Assembly (NCBI GenBank): GCA_964624625.1
Contig: CAZUXW010000001.1
Span: forward strand, 62,001 to 126,000
Length of the DNA stretch: 64,000 nt
Source of the DNA: PALSA-1180 sp964624625
GTDB taxonomy: Bacteria; Oederibacteriota; Muellerivitia; Muellerivitales; Muellerivitaceae
Reading direction: 5' to 3'
Below are positions 8,343 through 18,312 of the stretch, piece by piece (the first letter of the stretch is position 1; the number at the start of each line of letters is the position of its first letter). A program made the translations under genes and the position numbers. Under the pieces are notes generated by a model. It saw only the letters and a list, made by a program, of their open reading frames with translations. It was not told where the DNA came from and searched no databases.

Positions 8343-11009
8343 TCAGCTCTCAAGAAACTTTAAATTGACATCGATCCTCGAGATCTTGTCCTTGGCTTCC
8401 TGGGCCTTGATCTTTTCAGCTTCCACCAGCTCGGGCGGGGCGTTCTTGACAAACTGCTCGTTGGATAATTTCCCCTGGATGCTTTGGATGTATTTCGCCA
8501 GCTTTTCCCTTTCCTTTTGCTGCTTGGCCGCCTCCGCCTTCAAATCGATGAGTCCCTCCAGGTGCAGGTAGAGCTCGCCTCCCCGGACCACGGCCAGCGC
8601 CGTTTTCGGCGGCCTCCCGGAAGACTCCCCCCATTCGCTCACCCGGCACAGGGATTTGAGCAGTTTGATCGGCTGGGAATCCTGGGCGAACTTAACGCTT
8701 TCTCCGAGGGTGGAGACTTTCACCATCGCCGGAGGCGGTACATTCAACTCGCTCCGGCTGGTGCGGATCGCCGTAACGGCTTCCTGCAGGAACTCAAATT
8801 CTTTAACGGCTTTCTCGTCCAACGGATAATCCTCGGGGCTGGGCCAGGGAGAGCTCATGATGCTCTCGGTGCGGCCGGGAAGCTTGTGCCACAACTCCTC
8901 CGTCACAAAAGGCATGACCGGGTGCAGCAATTTCAACACGCCGTCCAGCACCGTCACCACCACTGCCGCCGCGGCTTTCTTTTCCTCCGAACCAGCCTCT
9001 AAGTAAAGACGCGGCTTCAAGGCCTCCAGGTACCAGTCGCAAACCTCGTTCCAAAGGAACCGGTAAAGGGTCTGGGAAAGCTCCGCCACCCGGTACTTTT
9101 CATAATCCGAGGTGGCCTCGGCCGTGACTTGGGACAGGCGGGTCAGGATCCATTTATCCTCCAGCTTCAGCCCGGCCCAGTCTTCTTTCCGAAGGGGCTT
9201 CACCTCCGTCCCGTCGGAGAGGCCCATGAGGACAAAGCGGGTCGCGTTGTAAAGTTTGTTCACGAAATTGCGGCATGATTCCAGCTTTTGCGGCGTCAAT
9301 GCCACGTAACGCTGTTTGGTCTCAATGGAAGTCAGGGTAAAGCGGAGGGCGTCCGTCCCGTATTTCTCGATCAGGTCCAACGGGTCCACCACGTTGCCCT
9401 TGGACTTGCTCATTTTTTTCCCTTCCGCGTCCGCCACCAGCGAGTACATGTAGACTTCCTTGAACGGAACTTCGCCCATGAATTTAAGCCCCATCATCAT
9501 CATGCGGGCGACCCAGAAAAATATAATGTCCCAGCTGGTTACCAGCACGGAGGTCGGGTAGAAAAGCTCCAGGTCCCTGGTTTTTTCAGGCCATCCCATC
9601 GTGGAAAAGGGCCAAAGTCCCGAGGAAAACCAGGTATCCAGCACATCCGGGTCCTGCTCGAACTTGCCTCCCCTGCACTTGGCGCAGGCCTTCGGCGCTT
9701 CCTCCGCCGCGACCTGGGCGGAACAATCCTGGCAGGTATAAACGGGAATCCGGTGGCCCCACCAAAGCTGGCGGCTGATGCACCAATCATGGATGTTCAT
9801 CAGCCACTTCTCAAACTCGCCGCGCCAGGCCTCGGGGATAAATTTCGTTTTTCCATCGGCCACGGCCTGGAGGGCCTTTTCGGCCAAGGGCTTCATGCGG
9901 ACAAACCATTGCTTGGAAAAATAAGGCTCCACCACCGTGCCGCACCGGGAACAATGCCCCACATTGTGCTCATGGGGCTCCACCTTCAGGAGGAAACCGC
10001 CCGCTTCCAGGTCTTCCACGATTTTTTTTCTGGCGTCCAAAACCTTCATGCCTTTGTAAATGCCGGCGTTCTCGTTCAAGGTACCGTCGGGGTTGAGGAT
10101 GTTAATGCGGGGCAATTGGTGCCGGTTCCCCATGGCGAAGTCGTTAAAATCGTGAGCCGGGGTAATCTTCACCACGCCCGTGCCAAAATCCTTATCCACG
10201 TAATCGTCTTGGATGATGGGAATCCTGCGGTTCACCAGGGGCAGGTTGACCGATTTGCCCTCCAATCCCGCATAGCGGTCGTCCTCCGGATGAACCGCGA
10301 CGGCCGTGTCCCCCAGCAGGGTTTCCGGCCTGGTGGTGGCCACTTCCAGGCCGTCCGAGGGGTCGTGAACAAAGGGATAGCGGATGTGGTAAAAGTTTCC
10401 CTGGGTGGTCTTGTGTTCCACCTCAATGTCGGACAATGCCGTCTGGCAGCGGGGACACCAGCTGATGAGGTAGTAGTCCTGGTAAATGAGCTTTTCGTTG
10501 AACAGGTCGATGAAGACCCTTTGGACGGCCTTGGACAGTCCAGGGTCCATGGTGAAACGCTCGCGGGTCCAATCGCAGGAACAGCCCAGTTTCCGGAGTT
10601 GGCGCATGATCGTGGCGCCGTATTTTTCCTTCCATTCCCAGGTGCGTTGGATGAAGGCTTCCCGTCCCAAGTCATGCCGGGTCTTGCCTTCCTTTTTCAA
10701 TTCCCTTTCCACGACATTTTGGGTGGCGATTCCGGCGTGGTCGCAGCCCGGAAGCCAAAGCACGTTATATCCCCTCATGCGCTTGAACCGGGCGATCAAG
10801 TCCTGGAGGGTGTTGTTGAGCGCGTGGCCGATGTGGAGGCTCCCGGTCACGTTGGGCGGGGGAATCACCATGGAAAAAGCTGGTTTTTGGGAATCCTGGG
10901 CGGCGGTGAAAACGCCGGATTTCTCCCAAATCTCATACCAGCGGGCCTCCACGTCTTTGGGCTCGTAGGCTGGCGGCAATTCGGTTGAAGGCTTTTCGTT
11001 GTTGTTCAT
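8343..11009 (-). CDS. valS: Valyl-tRNA synthetase
   Basis: 888 residues, normal for bacterial ValS. Charges tRNA-Val with valine. HIGH motif at PPPNVTGSLHIGHALN (residues about 51-66), KMSKS in GKKMSKSKGNVVDP, a CP1 editing domain between them (TTRPETLLGDTAVAVHPED), zinc-binding Cys pairs (CPRC, CSRC, and an extra CQDC...CAKC ribbon just before DVLDTWFSSGLWPF), an anticodon-binding domain and a C-terminal coiled-coil arm (about residues 820-888). The CQDC/CAKC ribbon is the only unusual feature. Upstream of the ATG is a purine-rich AGAGAGAAAA. Confidence 0.98.
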   Translation of the reverse strand: MNNNEKPSTELPPAYEPKDVEARWYEIWEKSGVFTAAQDSQKPAFSMVIPPPNVTGSLHIGHALNNTLQDLIARFKRMRGYNVLWLPGCDHAGIATQNVVERELKKEGKTRHDLGREAFIQRTWEWKEKYGATIMRQLRKLGCSCDWTRERFTMDPGLSKAVQRVFIDLFNEKLIYQDYYLISWCPRCQTALSDIEVEHKTTQGNFYHIRYPFVHDPSDGLEVATTRPETLLGDTAVAVHPEDDRYAGLEGKSVNLPLVNRRIPIIQDDYVDKDFGTGVVKITPAHDFNDFAMGNRHQLPRINILNPDGTLNENAGIYKGMKVLDARKKIVEDLEAGGFLLKVEPHEHNVGHCSRCGTVVEPYFSKQWFVRMKPLAEKALQAVADGKTKFIPEAWRGEFEKWLMNIHDWCISRQLWWGHRIPVYTCQDCSAQVAAEEAPKACAKCRGGKFEQDPDVLDTWFSSGLWPFSTMGWPEKTRDLELFYPTSVLVTSWDIIFFWVARMMMMGLKFMGEVPFKEVYMYSLVADAEGKKMSKSKGNVVDPLDLIEKYGTDALRFTLTSIETKQRYVALTPQKLESCRNFVNKLYNATRFVLMGLSDGTEVKPLRKEDWAGLKLEDKWILTRLSQVTAEATSDYEKYRVAELSQTLYRFLWNEVCDWYLEALKPRLYLEAGSEEKKAAAAVVVTVLDGVLKLLHPVMPFVTEELWHKLPGRTESIMSSPWPSPEDYPLDEKAVKEFEFLQEAVTAIRTSRSELNVPPPAMVKVSTLGESVKFAQDSQPIKLLKSLCRVSEWGESSGRPPKTALAVVRGGELYLHLEGLIDLKAEAAKQQKEREKLAKYIQSIQGKLSNEQFVKNAPPELVEAEKIKAQEAKDKISRIDVNLKFLES

Positions 11010-11031
11010 TTTTCTCTCTATTGAGTTGGTT

Positions 11032-11628
11032 TTAATTTACCGGCGCGTTCTCTGCCGCCGAGACAGGGCCGCTGGATTCATTGGTGCCCAAGGCGTAGTG
11101 GCCCATCAAAGTCGGGGCATCCTGCCCATCCACGAGAACCTTCACCTGCTTGACCTCGAAAAAATTCCGGCTCAAAACCTCGATCAGTCCCTTGATCAGG
11201 AGCGTCTCCTCATAAAAGCCCAGGCTTCCGGCCTTCGCTTGATTAACGGATAAATCCACCACCGCCACTCCCAAGGGGGTGAAATAAAACTCATTCAGTT
11301 CCATTCCCTCCGGTACCGGCACCTGGAATTTTCCGGTTTTGGGTCCCCGTAAAAAAGCGAGAACAGCCTGCTTCATCTGGTTGTACCGGCTCTTACTTTG
11401 ACGGATCGTCGCCGTGATATTGGCGGGCCTCCCCGATTCCATTTCCACCGCCTTAAGGACGATGGTCGCTGGTTTGTCATGAGCCTCGTAGAGTGGCGCG
11501 TTGCTCGCCTTGGAGACAAGGATGACTTTCTCGGCGGTCGCGGGCGAGCGCCATTTCCAAACCACCCAGCCGGTGACGGCAAGGACGGTCAAGGTTCCGA
11601 TGAATTTAACCAGCCATGCCTGCTTCAC
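11032..11628 (-). CDS. GerMN-domain protein, membrane-anchored
   Basis: 198 residues. One N-terminal membrane segment (about residues 8-24), then a GerMN-type domain: polar beta-strands with LAFLRGPKTG, GVAVVDLSVN and the helix LLIKGLIEVLSRNF, followed by QVKVLVDGQDAPTLMGH. GerMN domains occur in GerM, LpqB and in cell-wall-associated proteins, and are found next to amidases in many non-sporulating bacteria. Here too the next gene is an N-acetylmuramoyl-alanine amidase. The start is GTG with AAGGA upstream. A GC-rich hairpin (about 11665-11690) separates it from the amidase. Precise role unknown; envelope or peptidoglycan related. Confidence 0.8.
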   Translation of the reverse strand: MKQAWLVKFIGTLTVLAVTGWVVWKWRSPATAEKVILVSKASNAPLYEAHDKPATIVLKAVEMESGRPANITATIRQSKSRYNQMKQAVLAFLRGPKTGKFQVPVPEGMELNEFYFTPLGVAVVDLSVNQAKAGSLGFYEETLLIKGLIEVLSRNFFEVKQVKVLVDGQDAPTLMGHYALGTNESSGPVSAAENAPVN

Positions 11629-11701
11629 GCTTTTTCCTTGTGGCTGCCTTTAATCCTTCCCCTTTCCGCCGCCGCGGCGGGCGGAAAGCGGAGGACGGCT
11701 T

Positions 11702-12448
11702 CTAAGGCGCGAGCTGCAAAAACTCCGACGTTCCACGGACTACCCTTGCCGCGAAATCCGACAAATATTCCGCCCGGGAGAATTTCTTCAAGTCCGAGGA
11801 CGAGGTCAAAAACAAAGGCGTCAGGACAACCGCCGGCAGGGTCAGGTACCGCAAACTTTGATGGGGCAAACAGTAAATTCTACCGTCCGCCGCGGGAGTC
11901 TCGCCGCCCAATCCCCGGCTGTCGGAAAGGGGCGAAAATGCCGGCTCCACATCCAGTTTTTGGGCGATCGCCTTGGCCAGTTTTAAACTGGAGTGAAATT
12001 GGGTGAGGGAAATAAACCCCCACCTTTGGCTTTCGCTCGTTTCCGCCGGGTCAAATTTCGAGGGCGGCTCCACCACCAGGTAAGGGCCTTTTTGGGCTCC
12101 CGTGAATTCCCTATCCGCGTGGAGGATGATGGCGGCCGAGGCTTGGGAGGTGTTGATCAATTCGTTCCGCTTGTCCGCGGTCACCGAGGCGTCGCCCTTC
12201 CGGATGACCACCACCTCAAACCCGCCGTCCTCAAAGGCCTTTTGCAAAACCTGGGCGACCTTATTATTCCAATCCTTCTCCACTTCCCGCCCTGATTTCA
12301 CCCCCAAGTCGCTTCCCCCATGGGCCGCGTCCAAAACGATCCTCGGCTTGGCTGAAACAGTCCCGGAAAATAAAAAAATAAATAAAATACATCCGACACG
12401 AAGCCACGAAACCACGAAGAAAGAAACATTTTTTTGTTTTGAAACCAT
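11702..12448 (-). CDS. N-acetylmuramoyl-L-alanine amidase (Amidase_3), secreted
   Basis: 248 residues. Zinc amidase that cleaves the amide between MurNAc and the stem peptide in the periplasm. Signal peptide at residues 1-33 (FFVVSWLRVGCILFIFLFSGTVSAKP), then the first zinc His in LDAAHGGSDLG, a Glu in GREVEKDWNN, the second His in IILHADREF, and a truncated C-terminal part. The first motif is DAAHGG rather than the usual DPGHGG. The first 20 or so codons, including the start, fall inside a dispersed inverted-repeat element (12395-12533), so the signal peptide seems to have been supplied by the repeat. Likely works with the neighbouring GerMN protein. Confidence 0.83.
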   Translation of the reverse strand: MVSKQKNVSFFVVSWLRVGCILFIFLFSGTVSAKPRIVLDAAHGGSDLGVKSGREVEKDWNNKVAQVLQKAFEDGGFEVVVIRKGDASVTADKRNELINTSQASAAIILHADREFTGAQKGPYLVVEPPSKFDPAETSESQRWGFISLTQFHSSLKLAKAIAQKLDVEPAFSPLSDSRGLGGETPAADGRIYCLPHQSLRYLTLPAVVLTPLFLTSSSDLKKFSRAEYLSDFAARVVRGTSEFLQLAP

Positions 12449-12533
12449 TTTATTTTCGCCAATCCATGGAACAGTTAAAACTGTTATTGGTTTAAAACTT
12501 GGAAAACTTCGAGTCTTCGTGGCTTCGTGGCGG
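12395..12533. repeat. Short inverted-repeat element, CACGAAG family
   Basis: Imperfect arms CGACACGAAGCCACGAAACC (12395-12423 region) and the reverse of CTTCGTGGCTTCGTGG (12507-12533) flank about 80 AT-rich bases. The same arm type recurs at 57910-57998 and 61218-61490, and a CACCAAG variant at 21197-21660. It lies between accA and the amidase and overlaps the amidase start. Confidence 0.75.
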
Positions 12534-12542
12534 CCCTTTACT

Positions 12543-13406
12543 TTACTTTTCTTGAAAGACTCCCATGGCCCGGAACTTCTCGTAGCGTTGGGATTCCAGT
12601 GCCGTGGGGGACATTTCCAAAAGGGGTTTCAAGGTTTTTTCCAGGGCTTTTTTCAAGTTCATGGCGGTTTCATCGAAATTCAGGTGGGCGCCGCCCTCGG
12701 GCTCGGGAACGATGTCGTCAATGATCTTAAAAGAAAGCAGGTCCGGGGCGGTCAGCCGCAATACGTCGGAAGCTTGTTGGATCATTTCCCGGTCATCCCA
12801 AAGAATGGCCGCGCAGCCCTCCGGGGAAATGACCGAGTAGATGGAGTTTTCCATCATCAGGACCTTGTTGGCGACTCCAATTCCCAAGGCTCCGCCGCTG
12901 CCTCCCTCCCCGATGACCACCGCGATCACGGGAATCCGAAGCTTGGCCATTTCCAAGAGGTTCCTGGCGATGGCTTCCGCCTGGCCCCTTTCTTCCGCCC
13001 CTAAACCGGGATAGGCGCCAGGGGTATCGATGAATGTGATCACGGGCTTTTTGAACTTCTCGGCCATTTTCATGACCCTCATGGCCTTACGGTAGCCTTC
13101 GGGATGGGGCATGCCGAAGTTGCGTTTTATGTTCTCTTTGGTATCCCTGCCCTTTTGCTGGCCGATGACGACCACCGGCTGCTCATTCAGGTAGGCGAAT
13201 CCGCAAATAGTGGCTTGATCGTCGCCAAAGGCGCGATCCCCGTGGATTTCAGTGAAATCCTTGAATATTTTTTGAATGTAGTCGAAGGCGAAGGGCCGCT
13301 GGGGGTGGCGCGCGAGCTGGACCCTTTTCCAGGCGGCGGACGCCGCTGTTTCCGGCTTGGGCTTTTTCCCGTTGTTCTTCACTGCTTTTTTACCAGGTGT
13401 TTTCAA
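12543..13406 (-). CDS. accA: Acetyl-CoA carboxylase carboxyltransferase subunit alpha
   Basis: About 287 residues. Forms with AccD the carboxyltransferase that moves CO2 from biotin to acetyl-CoA, the first step of fatty acid synthesis. Motifs: QKGRDTKENIKRNFGMPHPEGYRKA, FIDTPGAYPG, IGEGGSGGALGIGVA, and SPEGCAAILWDD. The start is probably the TTG at 13406 (LKTPGKKAV), preceded by GGAGAGGG at about eight bases. The frame is open further upstream to 13511, but that part is not conserved-looking. A basic N-terminal tail of about 20 residues precedes the domain. Confidence 0.95.
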   Translation of the reverse strand: MKTPGKKAVKNNGKKPKPETAASAAWKRVQLARHPQRPFAFDYIQKIFKDFTEIHGDRAFGDDQATICGFAYLNEQPVVVIGQQKGRDTKENIKRNFGMPHPEGYRKAMRVMKMAEKFKKPVITFIDTPGAYPGLGAEERGQAEAIARNLLEMAKLRIPVIAVVIGEGGSGGALGIGVANKVLMMENSIYSVISPEGCAAILWDDREMIQQASDVLRLTAPDLLSFKIIDDIVPEPEGGAHLNFDETAMNLKKALEKTLKPLLEMSPTALESQRYEKFRAMGVFQEK

Positions 13407-13525
13407 TGGCGGAACCCTCTCCTTGAAAAATGAGGGCTTATTATACGCAGGGGGGGCTTTCCCTCGCAACGCACAACTTTGAGGGGAAAACCCATTCCCG
13501 GCCCAAAACAACTTATCCGTTAATT

Positions 13526-15739
13526 TTAGGGAACTTCAAACCAGACCACCGCCAGGGGCGGCAGGGAGATGAGGATGGAGTGGGATTGGCCATGGGCAGG
13601 GACGGCATCGGCATTGACACCGCCGTTGTTGCCGAAGTTGCTCCCGCCATAGAGGTGGGAATCCGTATTCAGGATTTCCTTGTAGTAGCCTTCTTTCGGC
13701 ACGCCGACCCGGTAGTTGGTTCGAATGACGGGTGAGAAGTTGCCCACACAGAGAAGTTGCCGGCCTGCCGCCGGGGCCTTCCGTAAAAATGCCACCATGT
13801 TATCGTCCGCGTTGCTGGCGTCCACCCATTGGAATCCCGTAGACTCCACATCCGCCTCATAAAGGGCTGGATGTTCTTTATAAAGGCGGTTCAGGTCGCT
13901 GATTAAATTCTGCGTGCGCCAATGGTCCGCCCATTGGGTCAAGTGCCAATCCAGGCTCTGGTTGTTGTTCCATTCGGCGAATTGGCCGAACTCGCAGCCC
14001 ATGAATAAAAGCTTCTTGCCAGGATGGGCCCACATATAGCCGAACAAAGAGCGGAGGTTGGCGAATTTTTGCCAGCGGTCCCCCGGCATCTTGTCGATCA
14101 ACGACCCCTTGCCATGGACGACCTCGTCATGGGAAATGGGCAGCATAAAGTTTTCGCTCCAGGCGTAAAGGAATCCGAACGTCAGGTTGTTGTGGCAATA
14201 GCGCCGGTAAATGGAATCGCTGCTGAAATAGTGGAGGGTGTCGTGCATCCAGCCCATGTTCCACTTGAAGCCGAATCCCAGCCCTCCCGTGTAGGTGGGC
14301 CGGCTCACTCCCGGCCAAGCGGTTGATTCCTCGGCGATCATCAGGACCCCCGGCTCGTTGGCGTGGATGACTTCGTTTAATTGTTTTAGGAACTTAATGG
14401 CTTCCAGATTCTCGTTCCCCCCATGCTCGTTCGCGACCCACTCGCCGTCCTTGCGGCTGTAATCCAGGTAAAGCATGGATGCCACCGCGTCGAGCCGGAG
14501 GCCGTCCACGTGGTACTCGGAGCACCAAAAAAGCGCGTTGGACAAAAGAAAATTCCGGACTTCGTTGCGGCCGAAATTGAACACATAGGTTCCCCAGTCC
14601 GGATGTTCTCCCTGGCGCGGATCCAAATGCTCATAAAGGGCCGTGCCGTCAAAGCGGCCCAGGGCGAACTCGTCCTTCGGAAAATGGGCCGGAACCCAAT
14701 CCAGGATGACGCCGATACCCTGCTGGTGGAGAAAATCCACCAGGTACTTGAAATCGTCCGGCTTGCCGAAACGGGCGGTCGGGGCGAAATAGGAGGAGAC
14801 CTGGTAACCCCAGGAACCGCCGAAGGGATGTTCCATCACCGGCATGAATTCCACATGGGTGAATCCTAATTCCAACACATATTCCGCCAGCTGGTGGGCC
14901 ATTTCCCTGTAAGTGAGGGGGCGGTTGCCCTCCTCAGGAACCTGGCGCCAGGATTCCAGATGGATTTCGTAGATGGACAGGGGCTGTCGAAGGATATCTT
15001 TTTTCGTCCTCGCCTCCATCCATTCCTGGTCCTTGAATTCATATTTCGTCTGGTGGACCACCGAGGCGGTCAAGGGAGGCTTTTCCGTGGCAAAGGCGTA
15101 GGGGTCCGCCTTGAGAAGCCTGCCATGCTCGGTTCGGATCTCGTATTTGTAGTTCATGCCCTCGGTCAATTCCGGTATGAAGATTTCCCAAATTCCCGAG
15201 CCGCCCAGGCACCTCATGGGGTGAAGGCGCCCGTCCCAGCCGTTGAAATCGCCCACCACGGAAACACCCTTGGCGCTGGGAGCCCAAACGGCGAAGGAAA
15301 AACCCTTGACCCCCTGCCACTCCCGGTAATGGGCGCCCATTTTCTCGTGAAGCTTCTGGTGGTTGCCCTCGCCCAAAAGGTAGATATCCATCTCCCCGAG
15401 GGTCGGCCAAAAGGCGTAGGGATCCCAATAGGTAAATGTTTTTTTGCCCGGATAACTGACCTTGACCCGGTAGGGCGGAATTTCTTTTTTATCCGCGATG
15501 AAAACCTCAAAGAGGCCGGAAGGGTGAGTTTGGGCCAAGGGGTATTCCTCGCCGCCTTCCAGCAGGATCGAAACCGCCGAGGCGTCGGGGCGGAACACGC
15601 GGACCAGGACTCCCTCCCCCTGGGGATGCATTCCCAGAAGCGCATGGGGATCGATATGGCGCAGGTCCAAAAAACGGTTGATATCCTTCGCGGAAAGGTT
15701 GGTGGTGGCGGGAGGTTGCTTTTTGACACGAGGAGACAT
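13526..15739 (-). CDS. glgB: 1,4-alpha-glucan branching enzyme
   Basis: 737 residues. Introduces alpha-1,6 branches into glycogen. N-terminal CBM48 modules (about residues 30-250), a GH13 catalytic domain with VEFMPVMEHPF, the nucleophile region DGLRLDAVASML, acid/base region LMIAEEST, and SHDEVVHGK, and a C-terminal all-beta domain. Length and order are the usual GlgB. The ATG at 15739 has no clear ribosome site; a GTG lies two codons upstream. The upstream gene is a GH57 enzyme, so the pair is likely a glycogen unit. Confidence 0.97.
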   Translation of the reverse strand: MSPRVKKQPPATTNLSAKDINRFLDLRHIDPHALLGMHPQGEGVLVRVFRPDASAVSILLEGGEEYPLAQTHPSGLFEVFIADKKEIPPYRVKVSYPGKKTFTYWDPYAFWPTLGEMDIYLLGEGNHQKLHEKMGAHYREWQGVKGFSFAVWAPSAKGVSVVGDFNGWDGRLHPMRCLGGSGIWEIFIPELTEGMNYKYEIRTEHGRLLKADPYAFATEKPPLTASVVHQTKYEFKDQEWMEARTKKDILRQPLSIYEIHLESWRQVPEEGNRPLTYREMAHQLAEYVLELGFTHVEFMPVMEHPFGGSWGYQVSSYFAPTARFGKPDDFKYLVDFLHQQGIGVILDWVPAHFPKDEFALGRFDGTALYEHLDPRQGEHPDWGTYVFNFGRNEVRNFLLSNALFWCSEYHVDGLRLDAVASMLYLDYSRKDGEWVANEHGGNENLEAIKFLKQLNEVIHANEPGVLMIAEESTAWPGVSRPTYTGGLGFGFKWNMGWMHDTLHYFSSDSIYRRYCHNNLTFGFLYAWSENFMLPISHDEVVHGKGSLIDKMPGDRWQKFANLRSLFGYMWAHPGKKLLFMGCEFGQFAEWNNNQSLDWHLTQWADHWRTQNLISDLNRLYKEHPALYEADVESTGFQWVDASNADDNMVAFLRKAPAAGRQLLCVGNFSPVIRTNYRVGVPKEGYYKEILNTDSHLYGGSNFGNNGGVNADAVPAHGQSHSILISLPPLAVVWFEVP

Positions 15740-15852
15740 TGGCACCGATCGGAAAATTATATTTGTGCGGGCGAAGCTCGACTTCGCCGATCCAGCTCAA
15801 CAAATTCATCAACCATCGGGACGAACCGGAGGTCCGCCCCTTCATCTACAAA

Positions 15853-18312
15853 CTATTCCACCTCATCCGGGTGGAGTCTGGCTTTAATCGCGGCGTTTTT
15901 CTCCAGCAATAGGTCCGTCCGAAGGTCCAAAAGGTCCGAAAGCTCCGTCATCTTCTCGAACACGGGCGATTTCTCGGCCGCCTCAAAAACCGCCTCCTGG
16001 GCCAGGTAAAGATTATAGTCCAGTCCCAGCTTCTTGGTGAGTTGAACCACCGCGATGGAGGCCCGGATATTGTCCTCGGTGGGCTTTTCCACGGCTCCCT
16101 CGACGATTTCGGTGATCAGGTTGCGGAAGGTATGTTCTGCCACGAAACGGTCGATCCGGTAGCCATGCTGGGTCACTTCCCCCGCCAGGGAAATCAAGTT
16201 CTGGTAGGCGTCCGGATCCTTGAACCACTCCTTCTTCTGGATCTCCTCCTCGAACAGCTTGCCGAAGGTGAACTCGGCCGCGGCCCGGATTTCCTTGGGA
16301 AGTTCAAAACCAACCGACTGGAGCATTTCCAGGTTGCGGCGGTTATCCTCGTAAAGCCGCACATATTGCTCGCTGAAGCGCTCCACCAAAGTCCCGAAAA
16401 CCTGCTGGAATATCTTTTGACGGCTCTCCGGGAGCAATTGCTCCACCCCAAACTCATCCGGCCCGAACTCCTCCTGCATCAGACGAAGGAGTTTCGGCAG
16501 GGAGACGATGTAAAACTGCTCCCACAAGTGGTTGGCGGACTTATCGTAATTTTCAGGGCGGATGTAGGGCCGGATGGCCCCGTAAAAGTCGATGCCGCCC
16601 AAATGGAGGCCCGCGAAAGCGTAGCGGAAATGCTGGCGGGTCATGGATTCCTGGAGCAGGACATGACCCGTCATCAAGGTAAACCTTCCATGCTCTTCCT
16701 TGCGGTTGTCGAGCATCTCGAAGAGAAAGCCCCCCGCCTCCCCCCGGTCGGTCATATGGTTCACCAGCGAGGAAATGGCCAAATGGGCCACGACGCCTTG
16801 GGGAGTGACCCTGGTGGGCTCGGCGAAACGGCGGTAGATATCAGCGCCGGAGCCAAATTCCCGGATGTTGCTTTGGGCCTCCGAAAGTATCTCCAGAAAA
16901 GTCGCTTCCGGGGATTCCAGCCCCAAGGTCGCCATTAGGTCAAAGATGCGCGCGGCGTATTTTAAAACCTGGACCGTCTCGATGCCCGAGATCTCGGTGA
17001 AGAACCAGCCGCAACTGGTGTACATCAGCATGGAATTGCGCTGGATTTCCAAATGCGTCAAGGCCCGGACCTGCTCCAACTCGTCCAAGGGGCGTCCTGC
17101 CGCCTTTTCCAAAAACAGCTTCCGGGGAGCGTCCGGGTCCAGAACCAACTGGATATAATCGTTTCGGGCCGCCCAGGGATCGATGAAAAGTTTTCCCCTT
17201 TCCATTTCAAAGGAGGCAGCGACCTTATCCCTTAAATAATCAAAGGCTTTCCTCAAGGGGCCGCGCCAAGCTTGGTTCCAGCCTTCCTGTCCCCCGGTCT
17301 GGCATCCGCAATCCTTAAACCAACGACCCACTCCATGGGCGCAGCTCCAGGCCGTCCCATTGCCGTCGGGCCCCGTCTTAATTTCCACTTCCCAGCTGGG
17401 AGGATGCTTTTCCAGGAAGGCGGCGTAATTCGTCACCCAATAGCCGCCTTGGCTCGCTTCCACTTCCAAGGCGTAGGCCAAGCTCCGGTCGCCAAACTTG
17501 GTATGGTGCCCGTAGCTTTCGCCGTCGGTGGCGGTTTGGACGATCCGCCCTTCGCCCTTGCCGACCCGCGCGATGCGGTCGATCAGGGCTTGGCTGGAAA
17601 TGAGGGAACCCTCGAAGGCCACCCCCCGCGCGATGCCCATGTCGTAAAAAAACACGTCGATATACCTTTTGGAACCGTCCCGGTGGAAATAGCGGTAAGC
17701 CATTCCCGGGTCAATCCGGCCGTCGGAAACGCTGGTCCAATCCCCTCCACCCATGGGCCGGACCCTCTCCGCCTGTTCCGGCGAGAGGATCAGGTACCGG
17801 AGGCCCTCGTCAATGAGGACTGACATGGTAGCGTCATTGCAGGCCGTTTCAGGCAGCCACATGGACTCGGGTTCCCGGCCAAACCGGTGCTTGAAATCGG
17901 CGATGCCCCACTTCACCTGGGTCACCCGGTCGGCGTCATTGCAGAGCGGAAGAATGCTGTGGTTGTAACCTTGGGCGATGGCGTTTCCATGGCCCCCGTT
18001 TTTTTGGATGCTCGTCTTGTCGGCTTGCAGGATCCGGCGGTAAGTGCCGGGATGGACCTTTTCCATCCAGGAAAGAAGGGTGGCCCCGAAGTTAAAATTA
18101 ATAAATTCGTAGTTATTGACGATGCTCTCGATGCGTCCGCTCTTGAGGTCGAAAACCCTGGCGAAAGCGTTGGGACGGTAACACTCGTAATAAACCCTGT
18201 CATTCCAATTGGGAAAGGGCTGGGCGCTGGGCTGGTCGTCAATGACGCCGGTCCAGGGATTTTCCCGGGGCGGTTGGTAAAAATGGCCATGGATGACGAG
18301 TGCGGTTGACAT
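15853..18312 (-). CDS. GH57 family glycoside hydrolase with DUF3536-type C-terminus
   Basis: 819 residues. The N-terminal half is a GH57 TIM-like barrel: HGHFYQPPRENPW at the start, the nucleophile Glu in SMWLPETACN, and a catalytic Asp in TATDGESYGHH. GH57 enzymes act on alpha-glucans (amylase, branching, amylopullulanase). The C-terminal half is helical, as in DUF3536-containing homologues. Its position upstream of glgB suggests glycogen handling. No signal peptide, so cytoplasmic. Exact bond specificity cannot be told from sequence. Confidence 0.88.
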   Translation of the reverse strand: MSTALVIHGHFYQPPRENPWTGVIDDQPSAQPFPNWNDRVYYECYRPNAFARVFDLKSGRIESIVNNYEFINFNFGATLLSWMEKVHPGTYRRILQADKTSIQKNGGHGNAIAQGYNHSILPLCNDADRVTQVKWGIADFKHRFGREPESMWLPETACNDATMSVLIDEGLRYLILSPEQAERVRPMGGGDWTSVSDGRIDPGMAYRYFHRDGSKRYIDVFFYDMGIARGVAFEGSLISSQALIDRIARVGKGEGRIVQTATDGESYGHHTKFGDRSLAYALEVEASQGGYWVTNYAAFLEKHPPSWEVEIKTGPDGNGTAWSCAHGVGRWFKDCGCQTGGQEGWNQAWRGPLRKAFDYLRDKVAASFEMERGKLFIDPWAARNDYIQLVLDPDAPRKLFLEKAAGRPLDELEQVRALTHLEIQRNSMLMYTSCGWFFTEISGIETVQVLKYAARIFDLMATLGLESPEATFLEILSEAQSNIREFGSGADIYRRFAEPTRVTPQGVVAHLAISSLVNHMTDRGEAGGFLFEMLDNRKEEHGRFTLMTGHVLLQESMTRQHFRYAFAGLHLGGIDFYGAIRPYIRPENYDKSANHLWEQFYIVSLPKLLRLMQEEFGPDEFGVEQLLPESRQKIFQQVFGTLVERFSEQYVRLYEDNRRNLEMLQSVGFELPKEIRAAAEFTFGKLFEEEIQKKEWFKDPDAYQNLISLAGEVTQHGYRIDRFVAEHTFRNLITEIVEGAVEKPTEDNIRASIAVVQLTKKLGLDYNLYLAQEAVFEAAEKSPVFEKMTELSDLLDLRTDLLLEKNAAIKARLHPDEVE

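Noticed and set aside
9288..10988. Long plus-strand open frame opposite valS
   Set aside because: Shadow of valS on the other strand; no domain, basic His/Arg-rich composition, no ribosome site.
14894..16009. 371-codon plus-strand frame opposite glgB
   Set aside because: Shadow of glgB and the next gene's end.
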